64,000 bases of DNA from Rhodovastum atsumiense (GTDB lineage Bacteria > Pseudomonadota > Alphaproteobacteria > Acetobacterales > Acetobacteraceae): the NCBI RefSeq assembly GCF_937425535.1, contig NZ_OW485601.1, positions 2,649,501 to 2,713,500 on the forward strand. The letters are read 5' to 3'. Made by a program: the position numbers and the translations under genes. Below are positions 1 through 10,361 of the stretch, one piece after another. Position 1 is the first letter of the stretch. Each line of letters starts with the position of its first letter. The notes beneath the pieces are model-generated. The model had not been told where the DNA came from, searched no databases, and saw only the letters and a program-made list of their open reading frames with translations.

Positions 1-2
1 AT

Positions 3-119
3 CTGAAGGCGGTGACCGGGGTCAGCGCCGGGATCGAGGTGCTCGCACCCGGCACCCTGCCGCGCGCCACTCACAAGGCCAAACGCGTGGAGGACCGGCG
101 GGCGCATGTCTGGGCCTGA
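3..119 (+). CDS. Phenylacetate--CoA ligase, C-terminal end (partial)
   Basis: Only the last 38 codons lie in the window; the stop is at 117-119. The tail, open from position 3 and containing GTLPRATHKAKRVEDRR, matches the conserved end of PaaK-type ligases of the ANL adenylating superfamily. In this family the C-terminal domain carries the basic loop that closes over the acyl-adenylate. PaaK activates phenylacetate with ATP and CoA as the entry to the paa pathway. The AMP-binding core lies to the left of the window, so substrate class cannot be checked and another ANL ligase with a similar tail is possible. The gene converges on the FAD-protein gene at 286-1683 across a hairpin array. Confidence 0.6.
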   Translation: MKAVTGVSAGIEVLAPGTLPRATHKAKRVEDRRAHVWA

Positions 120-129
120 GAAGGCAAGG

Positions 130-276
130 CAAGGGCTTTGCCCTTGACCCACCAAGGGCCACAAGGCCCTTGGATCCCAGGAGCGCTGCGCGGCACAACA
201 AGATAACGGGATCCAAGGGCGAAGCCCTTGGTCGGTCCAGGGTGAAACCCTGGCAGGGTCCGGGGCAGCGCCCCGG
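130..276. repeat. Array of five short perfect hairpins (array A)
   Basis: Five perfect inverted repeats with 3-4 nt loops follow each other: 130-136/140-146 (CAAGGGC), 152-160/165-173 (CCAAGGGCC), 213-220/224-231 (CCAAGGGC), 237-243/247-253 (CCAGGGT) and 260-266/270-276 (CCGGGGC). The array fills the gap between two convergent genes, so it could end transcription in both directions, although no T-run follows any stem. Bases 152-203, read in reverse, match 38325-38370 over about 45 bp, which makes this a dispersed repeat family and not a chance palindrome. Confidence 0.8.
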
Positions 277-285
277 CGCGGTTGT

Positions 286-1683
286 TCAGCCCTGCCGCAG
301 GCGTGGCACCAGCATGGCGAGATGCGTCGCCAGTGCCTCGCACTGCCGCCGCAGGTCGGGCACCGCAGTCATTTCCCAGAACATGCCGCGCGTCACCGGG
401 CCGACAGCGAACAGGCGCGGGGAAATCCCGCCGTCGCGGTCGCGCACCGCGCAGTTGGTGGTGACCTCCAGCCCCAGCCGCAGCGGGTCCGGCCGCACCA
501 GCCCGTCTTCCAGCAGGGCGCGCACCAGCGGGTCGGCGATCCGGTCGAAGTCGCAGCACGGGCCCGAGCAGTTCACCACGCGGCTGGCCCGCAGCCGTTC
601 CAGCCCGTCGCCGGCGCGGGGCCGGAAGCTCACGACCACGCTGCCGTCCTGGCTGTCATAGGCCTGGATCCGCCCCGCATGGATGCGCAATTGCCCGCTG
701 GCCCGCGCCGCGTCGATCCGTTCGGCGATGACGGGGGCGCTGCGGTGGCGGTGGACATCCCACCACGGCCGCAGGTGGCGCAGGAAGCGGGCCCGGTCGG
801 CGGCTGACAGGGCCTGCCAGATGTCCAAAGTGAACGGCCGCAACTCGTCCACCACCGGTTGCCAGCTGCCGCCCGCCGCCATGGCCCGGGTGGCGTCCCG
901 GCGCAGCAGGCGCAGCAGGGCAATGAGGCGGGTGGGAAACGGGTCGTGCGGGAAGGGCAGGGCCGGCGCCGCGGCGTGGCGCTGCGGCAGCAGGCCGCGG
1001 CGCGACAGGGCGTGGATCGGCGCCCTGTGGCCCTGGTCGAGCAGCGCGACCACGGTATCGACCATGGTCAGTCCGGTGCCGATCAGCAGCACCGGCGCGT
1101 CCGGATCGAGCTCCGTCAGCGTGTCGGCGGCCCAGGGATCCGGGCGGTACAGCGGGCCGTCATAGAAGGACGGGTCATCCACCGGGGGCGGGTCCGGGGG
1201 AAAATTGCCGATGGCGAGGATGGCCAGGTCCGCGATGACCTCGCGGTCGCGGTCGAGACGCAGCCTGTGGCCGGCGGGATCCTTCTCGATGGCCAGCACG
1301 TCGCCGCGCAGCAGGTCGAGGCGCGTCTCGTTCTCCGGGCGCTTGCGCTCGTCGTTGAGCAGGGCGCGGACATAGCCCCCGAACAGGCGCCGCGGCACGA
1401 AGGTCCGCTCGGTCGGTTCCAGGTCCCCCAACTCGCCCACCGGCTGGCGCTGCAGCCAGTGCAGGAAATCGGCGGGGCGGTCGTGGAAGGCGCTCATGCG
1501 CCCGGCCGGCACGTTCAGCAGATGCCCGGCATTGCGCCGGGCATAGGCGAGGCCGCTGCCGAAGCTGCGGCTGCGCTCGATCAGCGTGACGCGGGTGGGC
1601 GGTGGGCAGCGGCGCAGGATGTGCAGCGCCAGCAGCGTACCGCTGAATCCCGCGCCGACGATGGCGATGGTCGGTCCGGACAT
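286..1683 (-). CDS. FAD/NAD(P)-binding protein (NAD_binding_9 type)
   Basis: This 465-residue protein opens with a Rossmann dinucleotide fold: a short beta strand leads into GAGFSG at residues 10-15. An acidic strand end (TLIERS) and the segment RNAGHLLNVPAGRMSAF follow. This layout is typical of the FAD-NAD(P)-binding family Pfam NAD_binding_9, whose members are often annotated as hydroxyacylglutathione-hydrolase- or SidA-like oxidoreductases. A second nucleotide-binding motif, LLIGTGLTMVD, occurs near residue 200. The substrate is unknown. The start is supported by GGAGGGGG about 7 nt upstream. No signal peptide or membrane span is visible, so it should be cytosolic. It is read in the same direction as the ABC importer genes to its right, 134 bp away, but nothing shows a functional link. 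Confidence 0.82.
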   Translation of the reverse strand: MSGPTIAIVGAGFSGTLLALHILRRCPPPTRVTLIERSRSFGSGLAYARRNAGHLLNVPAGRMSAFHDRPADFLHWLQRQPVGELGDLEPTERTFVPRRLFGGYVRALLNDERKRPENETRLDLLRGDVLAIEKDPAGHRLRLDRDREVIADLAILAIGNFPPDPPPVDDPSFYDGPLYRPDPWAADTLTELDPDAPVLLIGTGLTMVDTVVALLDQGHRAPIHALSRRGLLPQRHAAAPALPFPHDPFPTRLIALLRLLRRDATRAMAAGGSWQPVVDELRPFTLDIWQALSAADRARFLRHLRPWWDVHRHRSAPVIAERIDAARASGQLRIHAGRIQAYDSQDGSVVVSFRPRAGDGLERLRASRVVNCSGPCCDFDRIADPLVRALLEDGLVRPDPLRLGLEVTTNCAVRDRDGGISPRLFAVGPVTRGMFWEMTAVPDLRRQCEALATHLAMLVPRLRQG

Positions 1684-1817
1684 CCGGGGCCCCCTCCGGG
1701 GCGTTCGGCCGCGCCCCTGTTCCTGTGTGGTCCTGTCGCCCGCGACCTTGCGGGGTCACTGCGCCGGCTATGGATGCCCGGCGCGACCACCATAACAGGA
1801 AAACCCCGGGGGTACGC

Positions 1818-2663
1818 TCAGCGCTGCAATCCCCAGCGCCGCACGGTGCGCGATTCCAGCGCGTGGAACAGCAGGCCCTCGACCAGCAGGCCGATGGCGA
1901 TCACGGTCAGCAGCCCGGCGAAGACCTCGGGGATCTCCAGGTTGTTGCGGTGCTCGAAGACGAACCAGCCGAGCCCGCCGGAACGGGAGGACGCGCCGAA
2001 CACCAGTTCGGCGGCGATCAGGGTGCGCCAGGCGAAGGCCCAGCCGATCTTCAGCCCGGCCAGGATCGCCGGCAGCGCCGCCGGGGCCAGGATGAACACC
2101 GCCAGCCGGATACCGGACAGGCCGAGATTCTCGCCGACCCGCCGCAGCGTCGGCGAGATCGCCCGCACGCCGCTATGCGCGTTCAGCGCCGCCGCCCACA
2201 GCACGGAATGGCCGATGACGAACACCAGGCTGGGCGTGCCCAGGCCGAACCAGAGCAGCGCCAGCGGCAGCAGCGCGATCGCCGGCAGCGGGTTGAACAT
2301 CGCCGTCAGCGTGGTCAGCAACTCGCTGCCGAAGTCGCTGGCGACGGCGAAGCCGACCAGCAGCGCGGCCACGGCGAGCCCTGCGCCATAGCCGAGCGCC
2401 AGCACGCCCAGCGAGGCGGCGGCCCGGTCGGGCAACTCGCCGGAGAGGATGCAGCGCCAGAGCGCCGCGAGCGTCTGGCCGAGGGTTGGGAACAGCAGTT
2501 CGTTGCCGACGAAGCGGCCATAGCCTTCCCAGAGTAGGGCGAGGAACAGCAGCACCAGCCCCCGGCGCAGCGCGGCGCGCAGGGCGGGGGAGGCCAGCAA
2601 GCCGGGCGAGGCGGCGAGCGGCGGGGGCGGGGCGGGCGGCAAGGCGGCGAAACCGTCAGGCAT
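1818..2663 (-). CDS. ABC transporter permease, nitrate/sulfonate/taurine type
   Basis: Inner-membrane permease of the BPD_transp_1 (SsuC/TauC/NrtB-like) family, 281 residues, with about six hydrophobic spans after a proline/alanine-rich N-terminus. The cytoplasmic EAA loop that docks with the ATPase is visible around residues 165-205 and ends APAALPAILAGLKIGWAFAW. The start overlaps the end of the ATPase gene by 8 nt, so the two are translationally coupled. Together with the ATPase and the divergently transcribed binding protein it forms one importer. The family moves small anions, sulfonates or thiamine-precursor-like compounds; nothing here fixes the substrate. Confidence 0.88.
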   Translation of the reverse strand: MPDGFAALPPAPPPPLAASPGLLASPALRAALRRGLVLLFLALLWEGYGRFVGNELLFPTLGQTLAALWRCILSGELPDRAAASLGVLALGYGAGLAVAALLVGFAVASDFGSELLTTLTAMFNPLPAIALLPLALLWFGLGTPSLVFVIGHSVLWAAALNAHSGVRAISPTLRRVGENLGLSGIRLAVFILAPAALPAILAGLKIGWAFAWRTLIAAELVFGASSRSGGLGWFVFEHRNNLEIPEVFAGLLTVIAIGLLVEGLLFHALESRTVRRWGLQR

Positions 2664-3519
2664 GGAGCAGCTTTTCCTCGGTCGCGTGCCCGACCCCGGG
2701 CAGCAGCAGCGTGCGCAGCCGCTCGTGCAGCAGGGCGTGGACGGTGGGATCGGCGTCCGGCGGCACGTCCACGGCCATGCGGACCCGTCCGGGATGGGCC
2801 GAGAGTACCAGGACGCGGGAGCCCACCAGCGTCGCTTCCTCGATCGAGTGGGTGACGAAGATCAGCGAGAACGGCTGCTCGCGCCACAGCAGCAGCAATT
2901 CCTCCTGCATGCGGCGGCGGGTGAGGGCATCGAGGGCGGCGAAGGGTTCGTCCATCAGCAGCACGCGCGGGGCGGCGGCGAGGGCGCGCGCGATTGCTGC
3001 CCGCATCTTCATCCCGCCCGAGAGCGTGTGCGGGTAGGCGTCGGCGAAGCCCGCGAGGCCCACCTTGGCCAGCAGCGCATCCGCCCGCGCCGTCGCCTGG
3101 TCACGGGCCACGCCTGCGAGCAGCAGCGGATAGGCGACATTGGCCCGCACGGTTTTCCACGGCAGCAACTGGTCGAATTCCTGGAACACCATCATCCGGT
3201 CGGGACCGGGACGGCGGACCGGTGCCCCGTCCACCAGGATGCGGCCGGCGGCCGGGCGCAGGAAGCCGGCCACGGCGGCAAGCAGGCTTGACTTGCCGCA
3301 GCCCGATGGGCCGAGCAGCACCAGTCTTTCATGCTGCCGCAGGGCGATATCGATATCCTCGCAGGCCGTCAGCAGGCCGCGTGAGGTGGGATAGCGCAGG
3401 GTGACGCCCTGTATCGCGATGACCGGGGCGCGGGGCTCGCCGGGCGCCGCTGTCCCCCAAGCGCCTGCAGCCGGCACGTGGGGTGCGGTGGAGGGGGCGG
3501 CCTCGACAGACGGTGCCAT
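2656..3519 (-). CDS. ABC transporter ATP-binding protein, nitrate/sulfonate/taurine type
   Basis: Cytoplasmic ATPase of the importer, 287 residues from the chosen ATG at 3519, which has GGGAGAAA a few nt upstream. An in-frame extension to 3594 exists but has no ribosome site. Walker A GPSGCGKSS is at residues 70-78. The signature LSGGMKMR, the Walker B strand VLLMDEPFAALD and the switch histidine in FVTHSIEEA follow. The SsuB/TauB-like length and motifs match the permease immediately downstream. A non-conserved leader of about 30 residues, rich in alanine and proline, precedes the domain. The binding protein lies on the opposite strand across a 244-bp gap that should carry both promoters. Confidence 0.9.
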   Translation of the reverse strand: MAPSVEAAPSTAPHVPAAGAWGTAAPGEPRAPVIAIQGVTLRYPTSRGLLTACEDIDIALRQHERLVLLGPSGCGKSSLLAAVAGFLRPAAGRILVDGAPVRRPGPDRMMVFQEFDQLLPWKTVRANVAYPLLLAGVARDQATARADALLAKVGLAGFADAYPHTLSGGMKMRAAIARALAAAPRVLLMDEPFAALDALTRRRMQEELLLLWREQPFSLIFVTHSIEEATLVGSRVLVLSAHPGRVRMAVDVPPDADPTVHALLHERLRTLLLPGVGHATEEKLLHA

Positions 3520-3763
3520 GGCTTTCTCCCGGCTGGAATTGACTGGAAGCCCTGCCGGAAACCGGCGGATGAGATGGTGCATTGACCATTTCACGAATAT
3601 GGCGCGACGCGCAAGCGTTCAAGCACGGTTCCAAACGTTAAAAAATTCAACAATCGCGGGATTGACCACGATGTGTCAACGTAGTTATCAGCGATTTTAC
3701 ATCGAAACATGGCTGCCGGGTTGCGGGATCCCCGCCGGGCGGGCCAGAGCCCAGGAGAACGGA

Positions 3764-4801
3764 ATGACGATGTCACCGACGGTCCCGGCCCGCTTGTCGC
3801 GCCGCGCCATGCTGGCCGGGGCCGTGCTGGCGCCTGCCGTCATCGGCCGGGCCCACGCTGAAACCGCTACTATCCGGATCGCCCAGCAATTCGGCATCGG
3901 CTACCTACCGCTGATCGTGGTGAAGGAGCGCAACCTGTTCGCGCCGGCGGCGCGGGCGCTCGACCTGCCGGAAGCGCGCATCGACTGGGTGCAGATCAGC
4001 GGCGCGGCCGGGATGAACGACGCGCTGTTCTCCGGCAATCTCGACATCGCCTCGGCCGGCTCGGGGCCGCTGATCACGGTCTGGGCCCGCACCCGCGCCA
4101 ATCTGGGGGTGCGCGGCGTCGCCGCCCTTGGCTCTCTGCCGGTCTGGCTCACCACCTCCAATCCGGCGGTGCGGAGCGTGCGCGATTTCGGGCCGCAGGA
4201 CCGCATCGCTTTGCCGGCGGTGCGCATCGGCTACCAGGCGGTGCTGCTGCAGATGGCGGCGGAGCAGGCCTTCGGGGCCGGTCAGTACGGGCGGCTGGAT
4301 GCGCTGACCGTCAGCATGTCGCATCCCGACGCGACCATCGCGCTGTTGTCCGGACGGTCGGAGATCACCGCGAATTTCGGTGGTCCGCCCTTCCAGCAGC
4401 AGCAGGTCGAGCAGAGCAACGGGCGCATCCGCCGGGTGGTGAGCAGCTACGACCTGCTCGACGGGCCCTGCACCTTCAACGTGCTCTATGCCACCGACCG
4501 TTTTCGCAGCGCCAATCCGCGCACGCTGCAGGCGCTGATCGCGGCACTCGATACGGCGAACGCATGGATCGCCGCGCAGCCGCGCGAAGCGGCCGAGCTT
4601 TACGTCAAGGCCGAGAAATCCGCGCTGTCACCGGACTTCGTCGAGCGCCTGCTGCGCGCGCCGGAGAACCGTTTCACCACCACGCCGGAGAAGTTCCTGC
4701 GCTTCGCCGCGTTCCAGCATTACACCGGCCAGATCCGCGAGAAGCCAGCGGCATGGCAGGACCTGTTCTTCCCCGAGATCCACGCCCGCGCGGGCAGTTG
4801 A
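3764..4801 (+). CDS. ABC transporter substrate-binding protein, NitT/TauT family
   Basis: Periplasmic solute receptor of 345 residues. The ATG at 3764 follows AGGAG at 3753-3757; a longer open frame from 3401 runs through the promoter gap and is not credible. Residues 1-32 form an export signal with a twin-arginine-like patch (LSRRAML), a hydrophobic stretch and a cleavage site near GRAHA, so Tat export is possible. The mature part resembles NMT1/SsuA-type receptors (IRIAQQFGIGYLPLIV, SGNLDIASAGSGPL). It is divergent from the ATPase/permease pair and completes the importer. The ligand cannot be read from the sequence. Confidence 0.88.
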   Translation: MTMSPTVPARLSRRAMLAGAVLAPAVIGRAHAETATIRIAQQFGIGYLPLIVVKERNLFAPAARALDLPEARIDWVQISGAAGMNDALFSGNLDIASAGSGPLITVWARTRANLGVRGVAALGSLPVWLTTSNPAVRSVRDFGPQDRIALPAVRIGYQAVLLQMAAEQAFGAGQYGRLDALTVSMSHPDATIALLSGRSEITANFGGPPFQQQQVEQSNGRIRRVVSSYDLLDGPCTFNVLYATDRFRSANPRTLQALIAALDTANAWIAAQPREAAELYVKAEKSALSPDFVERLLRAPENRFTTTPEKFLRFAAFQHYTGQIREKPAAWQDLFFPEIHARAGS

Positions 4802-4809
4802 ACGCGGCT

Positions 4810-5928
4810 TCAGCGACTGGTGGCGGCCAGCGCATCGACGACGTCGCGCAGCGCGGCCTCATTGTCGAGGCCGTGCCGGCGCCCGTGCTCGTAGGTGGCG
4901 ATCTGCTGGTCGGCGCCGGTGCCGGTGGTGACGATGCGGTCCAGTCCCGCGACTTCCCGTTCGCAGCCGAGCGCCGCCGCGTCTTCCGCCACCAGCCCGG
5001 CCAGGTCCTGCAGCCGTTGCACCAGCGTCACGCGCGTGCAGGCTTCCGCGTCGATCAGCGAGGCATGGATGCCCTCGCGCTGCACCAGCCAGAAATTCTC
5101 GTTCGCGATCGCCCGCGACACCCCGGTCAGCCGGGCATGGATGTCCGGCCGGCGGTCGAGCAGGCGCAGCAGGCAGCGATACAGCGCCGCGATCGTCAGG
5201 CTGTCCTCGACCCGCATGCAGGAATCGCAGACCCGCAGTTCCAGCGTGGGGAAACGCATCGACGGGCGCAGCGTCCACCACAGATAGCTGGCATCGGGGA
5301 TCGCCCCCGAGCCGATCATCGCCCGCAGGAAGTGATCATAATCCTCCTGGTTCTCCAGCAGGTCCGGCAGGCCGGAGCGCGGCCATTCCCGATAGGCCGC
5401 CATCCGGTAGGCGGCGAGCCCGGTCCGCTGCCCCTGCCAGAACGGCGAGGACGCCGAGAGGGCCAGGAAGATCGGCATATAGGGCAGCATGCGCCGCATC
5501 AGGTCGACACGCCGGCCCGGGTCCGGAACTTCCACGTGGACGTGCAGCGCACAGACCAGGTTGCGGGCGGCCAGGATGCCGTACTCGGCCAGCATGCGGG
5601 CATAGCGTTCGCCTTCGCTGATCGTCTGGTCGGACCATCGGGCGAGCGGATGCGTGCCGGCGGCGAAGACCAGCAGGCCCATCTCCCGCCCGATCGCGGC
5701 CAGGCCGGCGCGCAGGGCCAGCAGTTGCTCACGCGCCGTGGCGAAATCGGTGCCGGGCGGCGTCGATACTTCCACCTGGCTCTGCAGCACTTCGTGGCTG
5801 GCGCCGAAATGGGTCCGGGCGATGGCATGGAAGCGCCGGGCGACCAGCGATGACGGGGTGCTGCGGCTGCTGGCGTCCGCCAGGAAGTACTCTTCCTCGA
5901 TACCGAAACGATATTTGTTGTCCACCAT
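4810..5928 (-). CDS. YbdK-family carboxylate-amine ligase (GCS2 fold)
   Basis: Member of the glutamate--cysteine ligase type 2 family (YbdK-like), 372 residues from the ATG at 5928. The N-terminal signature GIEEEYF is near residues 9-15, and further conserved family blocks are HVHVEVPDP and RPSMRFPTLELRVCDSC. These enzymes join a carboxylate to an amine using ATP; E. coli YbdK has weak gamma-glutamylcysteine ligase activity and the true substrate is usually unknown. GGGAGG lies so close to this ATG that the next codon, a GTG at 5925, may be the real start. The longer frame to 5961 has no ribosome site. It ends 8 bp from the convergent binding-protein gene. Confidence 0.85.
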   Translation of the reverse strand: MVDNKYRFGIEEEYFLADASSRSTPSSLVARRFHAIARTHFGASHEVLQSQVEVSTPPGTDFATAREQLLALRAGLAAIGREMGLLVFAAGTHPLARWSDQTISEGERYARMLAEYGILAARNLVCALHVHVEVPDPGRRVDLMRRMLPYMPIFLALSASSPFWQGQRTGLAAYRMAAYREWPRSGLPDLLENQEDYDHFLRAMIGSGAIPDASYLWWTLRPSMRFPTLELRVCDSCMRVEDSLTIAALYRCLLRLLDRRPDIHARLTGVSRAIANENFWLVQREGIHASLIDAEACTRVTLVQRLQDLAGLVAEDAAALGCEREVAGLDRIVTTGTGADQQIATYEHGRRHGLDNEAALRDVVDALAATSR

Positions 5929-6073
5929 GGCCTCCCTGCCTGCGGCAGTGATGACGGCCATGGTTGCGAATGGTTCGCCCCCGGGCTCGCGTTGTCACGC
6001 CCCACGGCCGGTGGGGGCGGCCGTGGTTCGGGGCGAAGGGATGGGCTGGCGCCTGCGGCAGCGCCTGCAAGCT

Positions 6074-6217
6074 TCAGTGGGTCGAGGACGGCAGGGCGGG
6101 GTAGGAAACAGGATGCGATCGGGGCCGGCTTGTCAGCAGGGCCGCTGCCCAGATCAGGCCGACCATCCCGCACCACGGAAAGAGGCCGGCCATCATCAGC
6201 AAGTCATCACGCCTCAT
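6074..6217 (-). CDS. Possible small membrane protein, 47 residues
   Basis: A short open frame starting MRRDDLLMMAGLFPW has charged residues first and then one hydrophobic stretch of about 20 residues ending AAALLTS. A basic, proline-rich tail and a stop at 6074-6076 follow. The layout (short charged N-terminus, single span, polar tail) is that of bacterial small membrane proteins. The ribosome site is weak (GCGAG about 7 nt upstream), and I recognise no family. It sits in the 462-bp gap between the YbdK-type gene and the lipoprotein gene, where nothing else is apparent. It may be non-coding. Confidence 0.35.
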   Translation of the reverse strand: MRRDDLLMMAGLFPWCGMVGLIWAAALLTSRPRSHPVSYPALPSSTH

Positions 6218-6390
6218 GGCTTACTCGCTATGGTTTTGGTTGTTCAACTGCACTACAAATCAACCATAGCATGAATATGGATCGGACTTGCCGTGAAGTT
6301 GGGGCGGTTCCTTCAAACGCAGCGATGGTGTGGCGCGATTACAATGATGTGGCCGTTTTTCATCGGCGGCAGGGATACCGGGAACGATGG

Positions 6391-6771
6391 TCAGTCCAGG
6401 TATTTGACCACGTAATAGGTCGCATCCGCCTGCAGCGCAGCCACCCGTACCGGGGTGGAATTCTGGTCATCCTTGTACGACATGACCCGGATGGCGGCGT
6501 TACCCCCGGCCTCCCGGACCTTGTCGGCCAGCGTCTCCTCGGGGGAAGCGCGGCCCGCAAGCTGAATCGTGCCGATCACCTGGTAGCGCCGCGGCGGGTC
6601 TCCGCTGGTCCAGAGATCGATCCCCTTCACCGTCTCGTGGGTACCGCCCTGGCCGATCACCGCGCTGGGGCGAATGTCATACGGGCGGAAGGTCGCTTCC
6701 GCGCCGTGGCAGGCCCCGAGGCCCAGGGCAAGAACGATAGGGGCCATTCGTGCCGCCGACATCGACAGCAT
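6391..6771 (-). CDS. Small lipoprotein of unknown function
   Basis: This 126-residue product has a lipoprotein signal: a short N-terminus, a hydrophobic core and the lipobox LGAC with the acylated cysteine at residue 21. The mature part, about 105 residues, contains YQVIGTIQLAGRA followed by an alanine- and glycine-rich segment ending in strands (ADATYYVVKYLD). This faintly recalls the small alpha/beta YbjQ or RcsF-like folds, but I would not assign a family. GGAG 5 nt upstream of the ATG at 6771 supports the start. It is flanked by AT-richer gaps on both sides and is probably transcribed alone. Confidence 0.75.
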   Translation of the reverse strand: MLSMSAARMAPIVLALGLGACHGAEATFRPYDIRPSAVIGQGGTHETVKGIDLWTSGDPPRRYQVIGTIQLAGRASPEETLADKVREAGGNAAIRVMSYKDDQNSTPVRVAALQADATYYVVKYLD

Positions 6772-6968
6772 CTCTCATCTCCACTCCATGCCGAGGGATA
6801 TCAATCCAGTTCCAGGATAAAATGAGATCGGTCTGGCACGGAATCAATGCCGCGACAGCATGGCTTCGATCGACGTCCGGTTCTGGTCCGGTATGACATG
6901 GCCTGAATAAATAACGGTCTCGTTACATTTCGACGCTGCAGGGGAGGGCAGGCATCCTGCCGCCGTGG

Positions 6969-7844
6969 CTAAAGATCGAGGATCCGGCCCGGGAACATGC
7001 GATTGGTCAACAGGTCCTGAAAGGCAAGCAGGTTGCCACGCAGGCGGCCACGGCGGTCGATATGCGGCTCGGGCCAGGTCGCGCGGAGGATATTCATGGT
7101 CAGGTTGCGCGCGATATGTGCCACGGCCCGCCGGAACGGGTAACCTTCACGCTTGCGGGACAGGTAGAGCGGATTGGCCACCTGGGAATAGCCAAGCCGC
7201 ACCCCGCGCACGCGGCCGGAGGTGACGCCGCGATGCACGCCGGTGGCAGCGGCGATCTTCACGATCTCGCCCAGCGGCGCCAGGCGGCGCGACATGTCCA
7301 CGTCTTCCTGCCACGCATAAAGCGGCAAGCGTTCGTCGAAGCGGAGATTCGCTTCCTCGATCGGGCGCAGCCGCACCGCCATGTTGCATCCGTAGGCAGA
7401 GAAGACGGGGCTGGCCTCGTCGTCGGCCGGCGGATCCGCGGCGAGGATCCTCCCGGCCTCGGCGGCGGAAAGCCCCGCACTGCCGATGCCGTCGGCAACG
7501 ACCCGGCCGGTTGCCAGGACGATGCGCGGGTTGCGCAGCATGTGCCGCTCGATTGCCGCCAGGTAGCCTGGATGGGGGATGAAATCGTCGTCGAAGAAGA
7601 CGACGACATCCGTGCCCTTCGCGGCGGACAGGATCGCGTTGCGCTGGCAGGGCAGGCCGGGGGTGGAAAAGAGGATGCGCGTGCCGGGCAGAACGGCTTC
7701 GCATCCCGCAACGTCGGCGGGTTTGGTGCCGCAGATCACCACCTCGTCCGGGCGCCGGGTCTGCCCGCCGATCTGCTGGAGGGTTTCACGAAGAATGGAA
7801 GCCCGGCCGATGCTGGGAATGCCGACCGTGATCTTCAGATGCAT
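6969..7844 (-). CDS. Glycosyltransferase family 2
   Basis: Cytosolic or membrane-peripheral sugar transferase of 291 residues. The GT-A fold begins at once with ITVGIPSIGRASILRETL. The metal-binding acidic motif FFDDDF is at residues 83-88 and a later acidic/Trp patch (YAWQEDVDMSRR) sits near residue 205, as in GT2 enzymes that build polysaccharides. GGAG 6 nt upstream supports the ATG at 7844. There is no membrane span. The gene stands apart from obvious polysaccharide genes, so donor and acceptor are unknown. The 219-bp region upstream (7845-8063) is noticeably AT-richer than its neighbours and holds no gene; it probably contains this gene's promoter. Confidence 0.85.
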   Translation of the reverse strand: MHLKITVGIPSIGRASILRETLQQIGGQTRRPDEVVICGTKPADVAGCEAVLPGTRILFSTPGLPCQRNAILSAAKGTDVVVFFDDDFIPHPGYLAAIERHMLRNPRIVLATGRVVADGIGSAGLSAAEAGRILAADPPADDEASPVFSAYGCNMAVRLRPIEEANLRFDERLPLYAWQEDVDMSRRLAPLGEIVKIAAATGVHRGVTSGRVRGVRLGYSQVANPLYLSRKREGYPFRRAVAHIARNLTMNILRATWPEPHIDRRGRLRGNLLAFQDLLTNRMFPGRILDL

Positions 7845-8063
7845 AGCTTTCTCCAGGCAAGCCTTCAGTGTCGGTCACGCGCCTTCCGGGGGCACGGTCC
7901 GTGACATGGCCATGGCGGTACAGGCAGGGCTACTATTTCGCTTGCGCCACAGAAATACACATCTTGCTGCAATTGCGTTTCGACTGCGCCGGTTAGTTTG
8001 TAACGAGAATTCTTTATCTCAAATCCAGGTGAGCTCTTGTCGGCTCCGACGCGCCGGCACGGA

Positions 8064-10250
<2,187 letters not shown>

Positions 10251-10361
10251 GCGCTTCCCTATCCCAGCTCAGGGCCAGGGAAAACGGAAGCCACACGGGA
10301 CGGCCCTGACCAGGGCCATCCGGCAGAAGGATGTGAAGCGAACGCGCGATACCGCGTGCGG

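Noticed and set aside
859-2391. Long plus-strand open frame opposite the FAD protein and permease genes
   Set aside because: Arg/Gln/Ala/Pro-rich composition and no motif; it is the antisense shadow of GC-rich genes on the other strand.
3580-3720. Riboswitch in the divergent ABC-transporter gap
   Set aside because: The region is AT-richer and has a TTGACC at 3662-3667, but no thiamine, cobalamin or guanidine riboswitch core is recognisable.
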